64,000 nucleotides of DNA from Leifsonia sp. SCN 70-46 (GCA_001725325.1 MEFY01000002.1:2111559-2175558); one strand, 5' to 3'; positions 43,898-54,681 are shown, counted from the first letter of the stretch. The notes: generated from the letters alone by a model not told the origin. Made by a program: numbers and translations.

Positions 43898-45136
43898 ATG
43901 CCCCTCGACACCCTGGCGGGATACCGCCTGCTGCGCACCCTGGGCTCGGGCTCGCGCGCGGACGTCATGCTCGCGCATCCGCTGCGGGGCGAGTCGGGCC
44001 CCGTCGTCCTCAAGCTCTACGGGCCCGCGGTCGCGGAGGGCTCGGTGCTCACGGAGGTCGAGGCCCTCACGCGCGCGGCGGGGGAGCACGTCGTGCGGCT
44101 CGTCGACGTCGTGCCCGCGGAGGACGGAGCGCTCGCCCTCGTGCTCGAGCGCCTCGCGGGCGGCAGTCTCGCCCGGCTCCTCGCCGCGCGGCAGTCGTTG
44201 CGGGCGGGGGAGGCGGTCACCATCCTCGCGCCGCTCGCCCTCACCCTCGCGCGCCTGCACGCGGCGGGGGTCGCCCACGGCGCCGTCGGGCCCGGCGCGA
44301 TCCTGTTCGACGCCGCGGGATCGCCCACGCTCGCGTGCTTCGGGCGCGCGAGCCTGCACCCGTCGGGCCAGCCCATCGCGCGGCTCGAGGTGGAGCAGGC
44401 CGTGATCGACGACGTGCTCGCGTTCGGATCGCTCGCCTCCGCGCTGCTCGAGGGCGCGGGAGCCACCGAGCTCGCGCGCCGTGCCGCGACCGAGGCCGCC
44501 CCCGGGGACTGGCTCGTGCGCTTCGCGGATGCGCTCTTCGACCACGGCGAAGCCCTGCCCGTCGACCTCGAGGGTCGTGCGGAGGTGCCGGTCGTGCGCG
44601 TCGTGCCGGTGCAGGCGGCCGTCCCCGCCGCAGAGCCCGAGGTGCCGCGGCGGCGCATCCTCGCCGAGCTGCGGCGCGTGCGGCCCCGCGTGTGGGTGGC
44701 GGCGGGGGCGGCCCTGCTCGCGGGGCTGGTCGCCCTCGTGGTCGTGCCCGGCGGTGGCCCCGAATCTGCCGCGCGGACGCCGGCTCCGGCTCCGACGGCG
44801 TCGGTGCCCGTTGTCGCGCCCGTCACGGCCGACGACCCCGTCGATGCTGCGCTCGTGCTGCTCTCGGCCCGCGAGGGGTGCATCCGCGAGCTCGACGCGC
44901 GCTGCCTCGAGATCGTCGACCAGGCGGGCTCCGCAGCGCTCGACGACGACCGCGCGCTCATCGCGTCGATAGCCGCGGGGGAGCAGCCGGGCGACCTGCC
45001 GACGATCGGCGAGCCCGTGCTCGTGCAGCGCCTGGGCGACTCGGCGCTCGTGTCGCTGGGCCCGGACAGCGAACCGGCCTCGCTCCTTCTGGTGAAGGGC
45101 GAGGCCGGATGGCGGATCAGGGACTACGTGAAGTGA
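43898..45136 (+). CDS. Pseudokinase-like single-pass membrane protein
   Basis: A 412-residue protein with a Ser/Thr-kinase-like N-terminal ~220 residues (GYRLLRTLGSGSRADVMLA...VVLKLYG), one membrane helix at ~268-290 (AAGALLAGLVALVVV) and an extracytoplasmic C-domain. The glycine loop and VLK lysine remain. The catalytic HRD...N is replaced by HGAVGPGAILFD and DFG by CFG, so phosphotransfer is unlikely. It could be a signalling scaffold. ATG 43898 matches the kinase start and has GAGACT, a degenerate -10, six bases upstream. It is convergent with sucB, whose stop is one base away. Confidence 0.75.
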   Translation: MPLDTLAGYRLLRTLGSGSRADVMLAHPLRGESGPVVLKLYGPAVAEGSVLTEVEALTRAAGEHVVRLVDVVPAEDGALALVLERLAGGSLARLLAARQSLRAGEAVTILAPLALTLARLHAAGVAHGAVGPGAILFDAAGSPTLACFGRASLHPSGQPIARLEVEQAVIDDVLAFGSLASALLEGAGATELARRAATEAAPGDWLVRFADALFDHGEALPVDLEGRAEVPVVRVVPVQAAVPAAEPEVPRRRILAELRRVRPRVWVAAGAALLAGLVALVVVPGGGPESAARTPAPAPTASVPVVAPVTADDPVDAALVLLSAREGCIRELDARCLEIVDQAGSAALDDDRALIASIAAGEQPGDLPTIGEPVLVQRLGDSALVSLGPDSEPASLLLVKGEAGWRIRDYVK

Positions 45137-45137
45137 G

Positions 45138-46610
45138 TCAGATCCCCAGCTTGGAGGCGAAGTCGCCGCTCTCGAGGCGGTCCTTGACCGCGACGAGGAA
45201 GCGGGCGGCGTCGGCGCCGTCGACGATGCGGTGGTCGTAGCTCAGGGCGAGGTAGACCATCGAGCGGATCGCGATGGCGTCGCCGCCCGCATCGCTCACG
45301 ACTACGGGCTTCTTCGCGACGACGCCCGTGCCGAGGATCGCGGACTGCGGCAGGAACACGATGGGCGTGTCGAACAGCGCGCCGCGCGAACCCGTGTTGG
45401 TCAGCGTGAACGTGCCGCCGGCGAGCTCGTCGGGCTTGAGCTTGTTGTCGCGCGTGCGCTCGGCGAGGTCGGCGATCTGCGTCGCGAACCCGGCGAGGTC
45501 GAGCGTCGCCGCGTCACGGATTACGGGGGTCAGCAGGCCGCGCTCGGTGTCGACGGCGATGGAGATGTTCTCCTGCGCCGGGTAGACGATCGTGTCGCCC
45601 TCGATCGTCGCGTTGATGATCGGGTACGCCTGCAGGGCCTCGGCCGCCGCGAGGGCGAAGAACGGGAGGAACGAGAGCTTCGTGCCCGTCTTGGCCTGGA
45701 ACGCGGCCTTCACCTGGTCGCGGTAGTTCGCGACGAGGGTGACGTCGACCTCCACGACCGAGGTGAGCTGCGCCGAGGACTGCATGGAGATGACCGCGCG
45801 CTCCGCGATGACCTTGCGCAGGCGCGACATCGGCACGCTCGTGCCGCGCAGGGGCGACACCTCGAGCTTCTTGGCGGGCGCAGAGGATGCGGCCGGGGCC
45901 GAGGTCGCCGAGGCGGTCGCCGACGTGGCGCTCAGCACATCCTGCTTGCGGATGCGGCCGCCGACGCCCGTGCCTGACACGGAGTCGAGGTCGATCCCGC
46001 GCTCGTTGGCGAGCTTGCGGACGAGCGGCGTGACGTAGCCCGCGTGCGAGTCGGGCGTCGCGGCCGGGGCGGCGGCTGCGGGAGCCGGGGCGGCGGCGGG
46101 AGCCGGGGCCGCTGCGGGAGCCGGGGCAGCAGCCGGAGCCGGAGCGGCGGCCGGAGCCGGGGCGGCGGCCGGAGCCTCGGTCGCCGGGGCCGGGTCGACG
46201 GCGGGCGCGGGTGCGGGTGGGGCGGCGGGAGCCTCCTCCGCGGGAGCCGGGGCGTCGGTCGAGGGGACCTCGGCGACGGGCTCGGGGGCGGCGGCGGGCT
46301 CGGCAGGAGCAGCGGGTGCCTCTGCGGCAGGCGCCTCGGCGGCGGGCGCGGGCGCCTCCGCCGCGGCGCCGGAGCCGTCACCGATGGTGACGAGCGCGGT
46401 GCCGACCTCGACCGTCTCATCCTCGGCGACGAGGATGGCCTCGATCACGCCCGCGACGGGCGACGGGATCTCGGTGTCAACCTTGTCGGTGGAGACCTCG
46501 AGCAGGGGCTCGTCGACCTCCACGCGGTCGCCGACCTTCTTGAGCCAGCGGGTCACCGTGCCCTCGGTGACACTCTCTCCGAGTGCCGGAAGGTTGACGG
46601 ATTCGCTCAT
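45138..46610 (-). CDS. sucB: Dihydrolipoamide acyltransferase E2 (2-oxoglutarate/pyruvate dehydrogenase)
   Basis: A 490-residue E2 core enzyme. Residues 1-77 form one lipoyl domain with lipoylated K43 (STDKVDTE). A long Ala/Pro linker spans ~80-190, a peripheral subunit-binding domain lies at ~193-228 ([16 protein letters not shown]...RIRKQDVL), and the catalytic domain ends with DHRIVDG (H460, D464). Annotated SucB by convention; with aceE elsewhere in the window and no aceF seen, it may serve both complexes, as in corynebacteria. AAAGGAG precedes ATG 46610. Forms an operon with lpd. Confidence 0.92.
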   Translation of the reverse strand: MSESVNLPALGESVTEGTVTRWLKKVGDRVEVDEPLLEVSTDKVDTEIPSPVAGVIEAILVAEDETVEVGTALVTIGDGSGAAAEAPAPAAEAPAAEAPAAPAEPAAAPEPVAEVPSTDAPAPAEEAPAAPPAPAPAVDPAPATEAPAAAPAPAAAPAPAAAPAPAAAPAPAAAPAPAAAAPAATPDSHAGYVTPLVRKLANERGIDLDSVSGTGVGGRIRKQDVLSATSATASATSAPAASSAPAKKLEVSPLRGTSVPMSRLRKVIAERAVISMQSSAQLTSVVEVDVTLVANYRDQVKAAFQAKTGTKLSFLPFFALAAAEALQAYPIINATIEGDTIVYPAQENISIAVDTERGLLTPVIRDAATLDLAGFATQIADLAERTRDNKLKPDELAGGTFTLTNTGSRGALFDTPIVFLPQSAILGTGVVAKKPVVVSDAGGDAIAIRSMVYLALSYDHRIVDGADAARFLVAVKDRLESGDFASKLGI

Positions 46611-46658
46611 CAGTGATGCTCCTTTGTAACGCTTCTTCGAGAAATTCTAGTTGGGGGG

Positions 46659-48032
46659 TCAGATCGCGTGGAGGGGCTTGCCCGCGAGAGCAAGGAATGC
46701 CTCGCCGAGAGCCTCGTTCTGCGTGGGGTGCGCGTGGACGAGAGGAGCGATGTCCTCCGGGTACGCCTCCCAGTTGACCGCGAGCTGCGCCTCGCCGATG
46801 AGCTCGCCCACGCGCGCGCCGATCATGTGCACGCCGACGACGGGGCCGTCGTTGACCCGCACGACCTTCACCGAGCCCGCGGTGCCGATGATGTGGCTCT
46901 TGCCGTTGCCGGCGAGGTTGTAGTCGTACGAGCTGATCTTGTCAGCGCCGTACTTCTCGGCGGCCTTGGCCTCCGAGAGGCCGACGGACGCGACCTCCGG
47001 GTCGCTGTACGTGACCTTGGGGATGTTGACGTCCTCGATCACGACGGGGTTGAGGCCCGCGATCTCCTCGGCGACGAAGATGCCCTGCTGGAAGCCGCGG
47101 TGTGCGAGCTGCAGGCCGGGGACGATGTCGCCCACGGCGAAGACGCCGGGGATGTTCGTGGCGAGGCGCTCGTTCGTGATGACGAATCCGCGGTCCATCG
47201 TGACGCCCACCTCCTCGAAGCCGAGGCCGGCGGTCTGCGGTCCACGGCCGACGGCGACGAGCAGCAGCTCGCCCTCGAACGTCTTGCCGTCTTCGAGCGT
47301 GACGACGACGCCGTTGTCATCCTGCGTCACCGACTGGAAGCGGGTGCCGAGGTTGAACTCGATGCCGCGCTTGCGGAACGCGCGCTCGAACTGCTTGCTG
47401 ATGGACTCGTCCTCGTTGGGGACGAGGTGCGGGAGGGCCTCGATGATCTGCACCTCGGCGCCCCAGCTCTTCCAGACGCTGGAGAACTCCACGCCGATGA
47501 CGCCGCCGCCGAGCACGACGACCTTCTTGGGCACGAAGTCGAGCTCGAGGGCCTGCTCAGAGGTGATGACGCGGCCGCCGATCTCGAGGCCGGGGAGCGA
47601 GCGCGAGTACGAGCCCGTGGCGAGCACGACGTTCTTGCCGATGATCGTCTCGTCGCCGACCTGCACGGTCGTGGGGGAGACGAGCTTGCCCTCGCCCTCG
47701 ATCGTCGTGATGCCGCGCGCCTTGATGAGGCCCTGCAGGCCCTTGTACTTGCTCGCGATGATCTCCTGGCGGTACGCCGTGACGCCCGCGATGTCGATTC
47801 CGGAGAAGGTCGAGGTGACGCCGTACTTGGCCGACTCGCGCGTGACGTCCGCGACCTCGGCGGCGTGCAGCAGCGCCTTGGTGGGGATGCAGCCGACGTG
47901 CAGGCACGTGCCGCCGACCTTGCTCTTCTCGATGAGCCCCACGGTCAGGCCGAGCTGGCTGGCACGCAGCGCCGCAGCGTACCCACCACTTCCGCCACCG
48001 AGAACTACAAGGTCAAACGTGTGCTCAGACAA
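46659..48032 (-). CDS. lpd: Dihydrolipoamide dehydrogenase E3
   Basis: A 457-residue FAD/NAD disulfide oxidoreductase that reoxidises the lipoyl arm of E2. FAD motif GGGSGGYAAA at 12-21, redox disulfide C43-C48 (GGTCLHVGCIPTK), NAD loop GGGVIGVEFSS, second FAD motif VFAVGDIVPG and catalytic HAHPTQNEALGEA near the C-terminus. The start is TTG 48032, chosen by homology and the AGGAG site about 9 bases upstream. Followed by sucB after 48 bases. Confidence 0.96.
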   Translation of the reverse strand: MSEHTFDLVVLGGGSGGYAAALRASQLGLTVGLIEKSKVGGTCLHVGCIPTKALLHAAEVADVTRESAKYGVTSTFSGIDIAGVTAYRQEIIASKYKGLQGLIKARGITTIEGEGKLVSPTTVQVGDETIIGKNVVLATGSYSRSLPGLEIGGRVITSEQALELDFVPKKVVVLGGGVIGVEFSSVWKSWGAEVQIIEALPHLVPNEDESISKQFERAFRKRGIEFNLGTRFQSVTQDDNGVVVTLEDGKTFEGELLLVAVGRGPQTAGLGFEEVGVTMDRGFVITNERLATNIPGVFAVGDIVPGLQLAHRGFQQGIFVAEEIAGLNPVVIEDVNIPKVTYSDPEVASVGLSEAKAAEKYGADKISSYDYNLAGNGKSHIIGTAGSVKVVRVNDGPVVGVHMIGARVGELIGEAQLAVNWEAYPEDIAPLVHAHPTQNEALGEAFLALAGKPLHAI

Positions 48033-48099
48033 TCCCAGCAACTCCTCTGTAAGGATGTGTGCACCGGCACGCCAAGGTGTGTGGTGGGCGACCGGATTG

Positions 48100-48115
48100 G
48101 GCGGAGAAAACCGCC
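48100..48115 (-). terminator. Small hairpin between pepA and lpd
   Basis: GGCGG/CCGCC stem around a 6-base A-rich loop, 12 bases after the pepA stop. Weak terminator candidate. Confidence 0.3.
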
Positions 48116-48127
48116 TCACCAACCCTA

Positions 48128-49597
48128 CTACGAGCGGCCTATTTCCTCGGCCAGCTCGACGAGGGCGCGCACGGCGACTCCCGTGGGCCCCTTGCCCGTG
48201 AAGCCCCAGCCGTTGCCGCCGTTGTTGGCCGGGCCCGCGATGTCGAGGTGCGCCCACGGGATGGTGCTCGGCACGAAGTCGCGCAGGAACGCCGCGGCGA
48301 TCATCATGCCGCCCGCGGTGTTGCCGGGCTTGATGTTCGCGATGTCGGCGATGTCCGAGGCCAGCAGGGGGCGCAGCTCGGGGGCGATGGGCATGTGCCA
48401 CAGGGTCTCGCCCACGCGCGTCGCCGCCGCGACGACCGTCTGCACGAGCTCGGCGTCGCCCATCGTCCCCACGTACCGCGTGCCCATGGCGATCGAGGCC
48501 GCGCCCGTGAGGGTCGCGACGTCGACGATCGCGTCGGGCTCCTCCTCGGCGGCGGCCACGAGGCCGTCGGCGAGCACGAGACGGCCCTCGGCGTCGGTGT
48601 TGAGCACCTCGACGGTCTTGCCGCCGCGGATGCGGATGACGTCGTTGGGCCGCAGCGCCGAGCCCGACGGGAGGTTCTCCGCTATGCACAGCCACGCCGT
48701 GACGCGCACGGGCAGCTGGAGCCTCGCGGCGGCGAGCGCGACGGCGAGCACGGTCGCCGCGCCCGTCATGTCGTACTTCATGCCGATCATGGATGCCGGC
48801 GGCTTGAGCGAGAGGCCGCCCGAGTCGAACGTGATGCCCTTGCCGACGAGGGCGAGGTGCTTCGAGGCGCCCGCGGGGGAGTAGCTCACCTTGACGAGGC
48901 GGGGACCGCGCGACGAGCCCTGGCCGACGGCCAGGATGCCGCCGTACCCGCCCGCGCGCAGCTGCTCGTCGGCGAGCACCTCGACCGTCACGTCGAGGCC
49001 GTCAGCGAGCGAGACGGCGGCGTCGGCGAACGACTCCGGGTAGAGGTCGTTGGGCGCGGTGTTCACGAGGTCGCGCACGGTGTGCACGGCGGTGGCCGTG
49101 GCCGTCGCGTGCTCGATGAGGGCCGCGGCGTCGGCATCCGTCGCCACGACGATGCGCGTGGGCGGCAGCTTCGTGGCCTCGAGGGATGCGACGCGGTAGT
49201 CGGTGAAGATGTAGGCGCCGAGGGCCGCGCCCTCGAGCACCGCGAGCACCTCGTCGTCGGTGGACGTGGGCAGGCCCATCACGAGGGAGTCGATGCCGCG
49301 CAGCTGGCGCGCCACCGAGCCGGCCGCGTAGCGCAGGTCGTCGACGGTCACCGCTCCCGAGCCGAGCCCCACGAGCGCGATGCTCTCCGTGGCGCCGTGG
49401 GTGCCGGGGAGGCGGCGCACCTCGTCCTGCGCGCCCGTCACGCCGATGGCGGCGAGGGCGAGCTGGAGGTCGGCGAGGGCGCCGTCGTCCGAGGCCAGGC
49501 GCGGGCCGTCGTCGGTCTTGAGCACTCCGAGCACGAGCACGTCGCCCTCGATCTCTAGCAGGGGCGCGGCGGAGGTGGAGAGCACTGGCACGGTCAT
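48128..49597 (-). CDS. pepA: Leucyl aminopeptidase (M17)
   Basis: A 489-residue cytosolic dizinc aminopeptidase. The catalytic domain carries VGKGITFDSGGLSLKP with the metal-binding Lys/Asp, KYDMTGAATVL, and the signature NTDAEGRLVLADGL. The N-terminal ~160 residues are the poorly conserved macro-like domain. ATG 49597 has a TACGAT -10 six bases upstream. It lies upstream of lpd-sucB, separated by 95 bases. Confidence 0.96.
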   Translation of the reverse strand: MTVPVLSTSAAPLLEIEGDVLVLGVLKTDDGPRLASDDGALADLQLALAAIGVTGAQDEVRRLPGTHGATESIALVGLGSGAVTVDDLRYAAGSVARQLRGIDSLVMGLPTSTDDEVLAVLEGAALGAYIFTDYRVASLEATKLPPTRIVVATDADAAALIEHATATATAVHTVRDLVNTAPNDLYPESFADAAVSLADGLDVTVEVLADEQLRAGGYGGILAVGQGSSRGPRLVKVSYSPAGASKHLALVGKGITFDSGGLSLKPPASMIGMKYDMTGAATVLAVALAAARLQLPVRVTAWLCIAENLPSGSALRPNDVIRIRGGKTVEVLNTDAEGRLVLADGLVAAAEEEPDAIVDVATLTGAASIAMGTRYVGTMGDAELVQTVVAAATRVGETLWHMPIAPELRPLLASDIADIANIKPGNTAGGMMIAAAFLRDFVPSTIPWAHLDIAGPANNGGNGWGFTGKGPTGVAVRALVELAEEIGRS

Positions 49598-49603
49598 CCT
49601 GCA

Positions 49604-49609
49604 ATCGTA
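49604..49609 (-). promoter_or_regulatory. -10 element (TACGAT) of pepA
   Basis: It lies 6 bases before ATG 49597; leaderless arrangement. Confidence 0.5.
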
Positions 49610-49677
49610 TGGCGCGTGTTCGCTGTGGGCGTGCCGCCCCCGGTCGGTTTTGCCCGGATCGCGCCGAAGGCCGGGAT

Positions 49678-49683
49678 TAGGGT
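49678..49683 (+). promoter_or_regulatory. -10 element (TAGGGT) of the PAC2 gene
   Basis: It lies 6 bases before ATG 49690 in the 92-base gap divergent from pepA. Confidence 0.5.
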
Positions 49684-49689
49684 TGAAAC

Positions 49690-50610
49690 ATGCGCGACCC
49701 GGACGCCCTCTACGAACTCTCTGCGACTGCGGACGAGGTTCCCCGCGGCCTCAACCTCGTCGCCGCGCTCACGGGCTTCGCAGACTCGGGCAGCGCCGTG
49801 ACCCAGGTGAGCGAGTACCTGCTCGACACCCTCGAGCACGAGGTCGTCGCGGCGTTCGACAGCGACGAGCTGCTCGACTACCGCGCGCGCCGCCCCACGA
49901 TCTACTTCGACCAGGACCACCTGAGCGACTACACGCCCCTCGAGCTGAACCTCTACCTCGTGCGCGACGACCTGGGCCAGCCGTTCCTGCTGCTCACGGG
50001 CTATGAGCCCGACTTCCAGTGGCAGCGCTTCACGGCGGCCGTGCTCGGGCTCATCGAGCGCTTCCAGGTCGCGACGACGACGTGGGTGCATGCCATCCCC
50101 ATGCCCGTGCCGCACACCCGCCCCATCGGCGTGACGGTGAGCGGCAACCGCACGGAGCTCATCGAGGCCATGTCGGTGTGGAAGCCGCGCACCCAGGTGC
50201 CCGCGAACGTGCTCCACCTCCTCGAGTACCGGCTGCAGGAGCTCGACCACCCCAACGCGGGCTTCGTGCTGCTCATCCCGCACTACCTCGCCGACACGGA
50301 GTACCCGAACGCCGCGGTCACCGCGCTCGAGAGCGTGAGCGCCGCGACGGGCCTCATCTTCCCGACCGACAGGCTGCGCGAGGACGGGCGCGACTTCCGC
50401 ACGAAGATCGACAGCCAGGTCGAGGGCAACCAGGAGCTCGCGAAGCTCGTGGGCACCCTCGAGGAGCGCCACGACAACTACATGCAGGACAACCCGCTGC
50501 CGTCGCCGCTCACCGACCAGGACGGCGAGCTGCCGACGGCCGACGAGATCGCCGCCGAGCTGCAGAACTTCCTCGCGTCACGCCGCCCGGGCGACGACGA
50601 CCTGGCGTAG
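49690..50610 (+). CDS. PAC2-family (proteasome assembly chaperone-like) protein
   Basis: A 306-residue soluble protein of the PAC2 family common in Actinobacteria: NLVAALTGFADSGSAVTQVSEYLLDTL at ~21-47, RPTIYFDQDHL, the glycine/threonine-poor core LLTGYEPDFQW, and IPMPVPHTRPIGVTVSG. The C-terminus is acidic. Eukaryotic PAC2 helps assemble proteasomes; bacterial function is unknown. Followed 23 bases later by an MFS gene with its own promoter. Confidence 0.9.
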   Translation: MRDPDALYELSATADEVPRGLNLVAALTGFADSGSAVTQVSEYLLDTLEHEVVAAFDSDELLDYRARRPTIYFDQDHLSDYTPLELNLYLVRDDLGQPFLLLTGYEPDFQWQRFTAAVLGLIERFQVATTTWVHAIPMPVPHTRPIGVTVSGNRTELIEAMSVWKPRTQVPANVLHLLEYRLQELDHPNAGFVLLIPHYLADTEYPNAAVTALESVSAATGLIFPTDRLREDGRDFRTKIDSQVEGNQELAKLVGTLEERHDNYMQDNPLPSPLTDQDGELPTADEIAAELQNFLASRRPGDDDLA

Positions 50611-50620
50611 CCCGTCGCCG

Positions 50621-50626
50621 TAGGCT
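50621..50626 (+). promoter_or_regulatory. -10 element (TAGGCT) of the MFS gene
   Basis: It lies 7 bases before ATG 50634, between the PAC2 stop and the MFS start. Confidence 0.5.
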
Positions 50627-50633
50627 TGTCACG

Positions 50634-51962
50634 ATGAATTCGCGACGGGCCTGGGTGATCTACGGCGTCGCCGTCTTCGCATATATCGTCGCCTTCCTCC
50701 AGCGCAGCTCGCTCGGGGTCGCGGCCGTCGAGGCCACCCAGCGCTTCGACATCGCCGCGACGGCGCTCTCCACCCTCGCCGTGGTGCAGCTCGCCGTGTA
50801 CGCCGGGCTGCAGATCCCCATCGGCGTCATCCTCGACCGCGTCGGCCCGAAGTTCCTCCTCGCGCTGGGCGCGTCGCTCATGCTCGTCGGGCAGACGACC
50901 CTCGCCCTCTCCGACACCCTCGGCATCGCGATAGTCGGCAGGATGCTGGTGGGCGCGGGCGACGCGATGACCTTCATCTCCGGCGTCCGGCTGCTCGCCT
51001 CGTGGTTCTCGGGGCGGCGGCTCACGTTCGTGTCCCAGGTGTTCGGCTCGCTCGGACAGTTCGGGCAGCTCGCCTCGACGTTCCCCCTCGCGCTCGCGCT
51101 GCACACGTGGGGGTGGACGCCCACCTACCTGACCGCCGCATCCCTCTCGGCCATCGCGTTCGTCGCGCTCGTCGCGATCGTGAGCAACCGGCCCGCGGGC
51201 TCCGTCGAGGTGCGTGAGCGCCACACCTGGGCGGAGTCCGCGCACCTCCTGCGCACGGCGCTCGCGCGCCCGGGCACGCAGCTGGGCTTCTGGTCGCATT
51301 TCGTCACCCAGTCGTCGGTGACGATGTTCGTCCTGCTGTGGGGGTTCCCCTTCCTCTCCGTCGCCCTCGGCTACGGCCCCGCGGGTGCGGCGGGGCTCAT
51401 GACGATCACCGTCGGGAGCGTGCTCGTGACGGGGCCCGTCCTCGGGATCCTGTGCGCGCGCTACCCGCTGCGGCGCAGCAACCTCGTGATCGGCATCGTG
51501 ATCGCGATGGCCGTCGTGTGGACAGTGCTGCTCGCGTGGCCGGGCCAGCCGCCCGTGTGGCTCGTCGTCGTCCTGCTGCTCGTGATCGCCGTGGGCGGGC
51601 CCGGCTCCCTCATCGGGTTCGACTTCGCGCGCAGCTTCAACCCCATGCGCGCGTACGGCTCCGCGAGCGGGATCGTCAACGTGGGCGGCTTCTTCGCGAC
51701 CTTCGTGATCATGTTCCTCGTGGGCGTCATCCTCGACCTCGTCGACAGATCGCACGGGGGGTCGGGTGTGCCGGCGCAGCTCTACTCGCTCGACTCGTTC
51801 CGGATCGCGTTCCTCGCGCAGTACGTCGTCGTGGGCACGGGGGTCGTCTTCCTGCTCGTCGCGCGCCGACGCACCCGGCGCCGTCTGCACGAGGAGGAGG
51901 GCGTCGAGGTGGCGCCGCTGTGGCGGGCCGTCGTGCGCGCGTGGCGCCGACGACGCGCGTAG
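50634..51962 (+). CDS. Major facilitator superfamily transporter
   Basis: A 442-residue twelve-helix permease. The MFS loop motif appears as GVILDRVGPKFLL at ~63-75, with GRMLVGAGDAMTF in helix four/five and a basic cytosolic tail. The pattern of short loops and the second-half FARSFNPMRAYGSASGIVN resembles the NarK/YfcJ-like nitrate-sulfonate MFS branch, but substrate is not determined. Confidence 0.88.
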   Translation: MNSRRAWVIYGVAVFAYIVAFLQRSSLGVAAVEATQRFDIAATALSTLAVVQLAVYAGLQIPIGVILDRVGPKFLLALGASLMLVGQTTLALSDTLGIAIVGRMLVGAGDAMTFISGVRLLASWFSGRRLTFVSQVFGSLGQFGQLASTFPLALALHTWGWTPTYLTAASLSAIAFVALVAIVSNRPAGSVEVRERHTWAESAHLLRTALARPGTQLGFWSHFVTQSSVTMFVLLWGFPFLSVALGYGPAGAAGLMTITVGSVLVTGPVLGILCARYPLRRSNLVIGIVIAMAVVWTVLLAWPGQPPVWLVVVLLLVIAVGGPGSLIGFDFARSFNPMRAYGSASGIVNVGGFFATFVIMFLVGVILDLVDRSHGGSGVPAQLYSLDSFRIAFLAQYVVVGTGVVFLLVARRRTRRRLHEEEGVEVAPLWRAVVRAWRRRRA

Positions 51963-52157
51963 CCGCCGGTTTTACCACGTCGGTGGCACCCGTTGTCAAG
52001 GCTCGCGACCGAAACGTGCAATAATTGAGTACGAGACCCGGTCTTGTCCCATCAACGGCATCGTCACTTCGTGGCGTCGCGCGGGGGACTTGACAAGGGT
52101 CTTAGTGCTGCCCTGAAGAGAGAGCAGCACCGCCCAAAACCCCTGGAAGGTGTTCGA
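51963..52157 (+). promoter_or_regulatory. Leader and promoter region of the principal sigma factor gene
   Basis: 195 bases. TTGTCA (51993-51998) and AATAAT (52020-52025) resemble -35 and -10 but are 21 bases apart, longer than ideal. TTGACA at 52090-52095 has no matching -10. GGAAGG lies 8 bases before ATG 52158. No open frame of interest. Confidence 0.35.
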
Positions 52158-53540
<1,383 letters not shown>

Positions 53541-53544
53541 ACCG

Positions 53545-54243
53545 GTGGCGAAGGCTAACGAGGGCAAGAGCCTCGAGGTCACCGTCGACGGCGTGACCTA
53601 CGAGCGCATCCCGATCAAGACGCACGTCGTCATGCGCGACGACGTGCTGCTCGACGTCGTCGAGAAGTACGCGGGCGGGCTCGTCGCCGACGGCGACGTG
53701 CTCTTCGTCACGGAGAAGATCGTGGGCATCACCCAGGGCAGGGCCTTCCCGCTCGAGGAGATCCACCCGCGCAAGCTCGCGACGACGCTCTCGAAGTACG
53801 TCACGAAGACGTCGCACGGCATCGGCCTCGGCATGCCCGAGACGATGGAGATGGCGCTGCGCGAGTGCGGAACCCCGCGCATCCTGCTCGCCGCCGCCGT
53901 CGCCGCGGTCACCAAGGCGTTCGGCAGGCGCGGGGACTTCTACCGCATCGCGGGGCCCAAGGCGCGCGCCATCGACGGACCCACGAAGAACACGATCCCG
54001 CCCTACGACTCGCAGGTCGTGCTCGGCCCGGCGCGGCCCGACGGTGTCGCGGCCGACATCAAGGCCCGCCTCGGGAAGCGGCTCGACGTGCTCGTCGTCG
54101 ACATCAACGACTTCGGGGGGAACATCCTCGGGTCGACGTCGACGAAGGCCCAGAGCGACCTCATGGTGCGCGTGCTCAAGGACAACCCCCTCGGGCAGGA
54201 CCACCAGTCCACGCCCCTGGGCATCATCCGCCGCGTGGGCTAG
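53545..54243 (+). CDS. Coenzyme F420:L-glutamate ligase-like protein
   Basis: A 232-residue protein of the CofE/FbiB ligase family: PIKTHVVMRDDVLLDVVEKYAGGLVADGDVLFVTEKIVGITQGR at ~23-66, KTSHGIGLGMPETMEMALRE, IPPYDSQVVLGPARPDGVA and VVDINDFGGNILG. The GxPETM element is the conserved one. CofE adds glutamates to F420-0. No other F420 gene is in the window and this family has relatives of unknown role, so the substrate is open. GTG 53545 lies 4 bases after the sigA stop, implying co-expression. Confidence 0.78.
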   Translation: MAKANEGKSLEVTVDGVTYERIPIKTHVVMRDDVLLDVVEKYAGGLVADGDVLFVTEKIVGITQGRAFPLEEIHPRKLATTLSKYVTKTSHGIGLGMPETMEMALRECGTPRILLAAAVAAVTKAFGRRGDFYRIAGPKARAIDGPTKNTIPPYDSQVVLGPARPDGVAADIKARLGKRLDVLVVDINDFGGNILGSTSTKAQSDLMVRVLKDNPLGQDHQSTPLGIIRRVG

Positions 54244-54252
54244 TCCGGGGGG

Positions 54253-54567
54253 CTACTCGTCGGAGAGGTCCGGCCACTCGGCCGGCACGATGTCCTCGAG
54301 GCCCACCTCGAGCACCTCCGCGAGCGAGAGCAGCGTGAAGAGGCGCGGGTTCATGGGCGTGCCGGGCTTGGACTCGCCCTTCTCGAACTTCTGGTAGGTG
54401 TACGACGAGATCCCCGCCATGTGGGCCAGGCGCTCCTGGCTCAGGCCCCGCTCGCCGCGCAACCGCTGGAGGTTGAGCCCCATGGCGCGCGAGAACTCGG
54501 CCTTGTCGGGTTTTGCTCCTGCGCGCACGATCCCAGCCTGCGAGAGCCGCACGTCGTTCTCGACCAT
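54253..54567 (-). CDS. XRE-family transcriptional regulator
   Basis: A 104-residue DNA-binding protein. The helix-turn-helix is at ~31-90: NLQRLRGERGLSQERLAHMAGISSYTYQKFEKGE. The C-terminal NPRLFTLLSLAEVLEVGLEDIVP is the usual second-half helix. No effector domain. Convergent with the F420-ligase-like gene and divergent from the DUF6907 gene. Target unknown. Confidence 0.85.
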   Translation of the reverse strand: MVENDVRLSQAGIVRAGAKPDKAEFSRAMGLNLQRLRGERGLSQERLAHMAGISSYTYQKFEKGESKPGTPMNPRLFTLLSLAEVLEVGLEDIVPAEWPDLSDE

Positions 54568-54681
54568 CTATGTATGGGAATATCTCGGTGCTCATACTAC
54601 GGCCGTGGGCAGGCAGCGTGTCGGTGGCGCGTGATCGACTGCGTCTGTCGTGCCGCGACCGTGAGGGGAAGGACGACAGCC

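Noticed and set aside
46060-46210. Repeated GGAGCCGG-like units resembling a minisatellite
   Set aside because: They encode the Ala/Pro interdomain linker of the E2 enzyme in frame, so the repeat is explained by protein sequence.
52090-52095. TTGACA as a sigA -35 element
   Set aside because: No -10-like hexamer follows at 16-18 bases.
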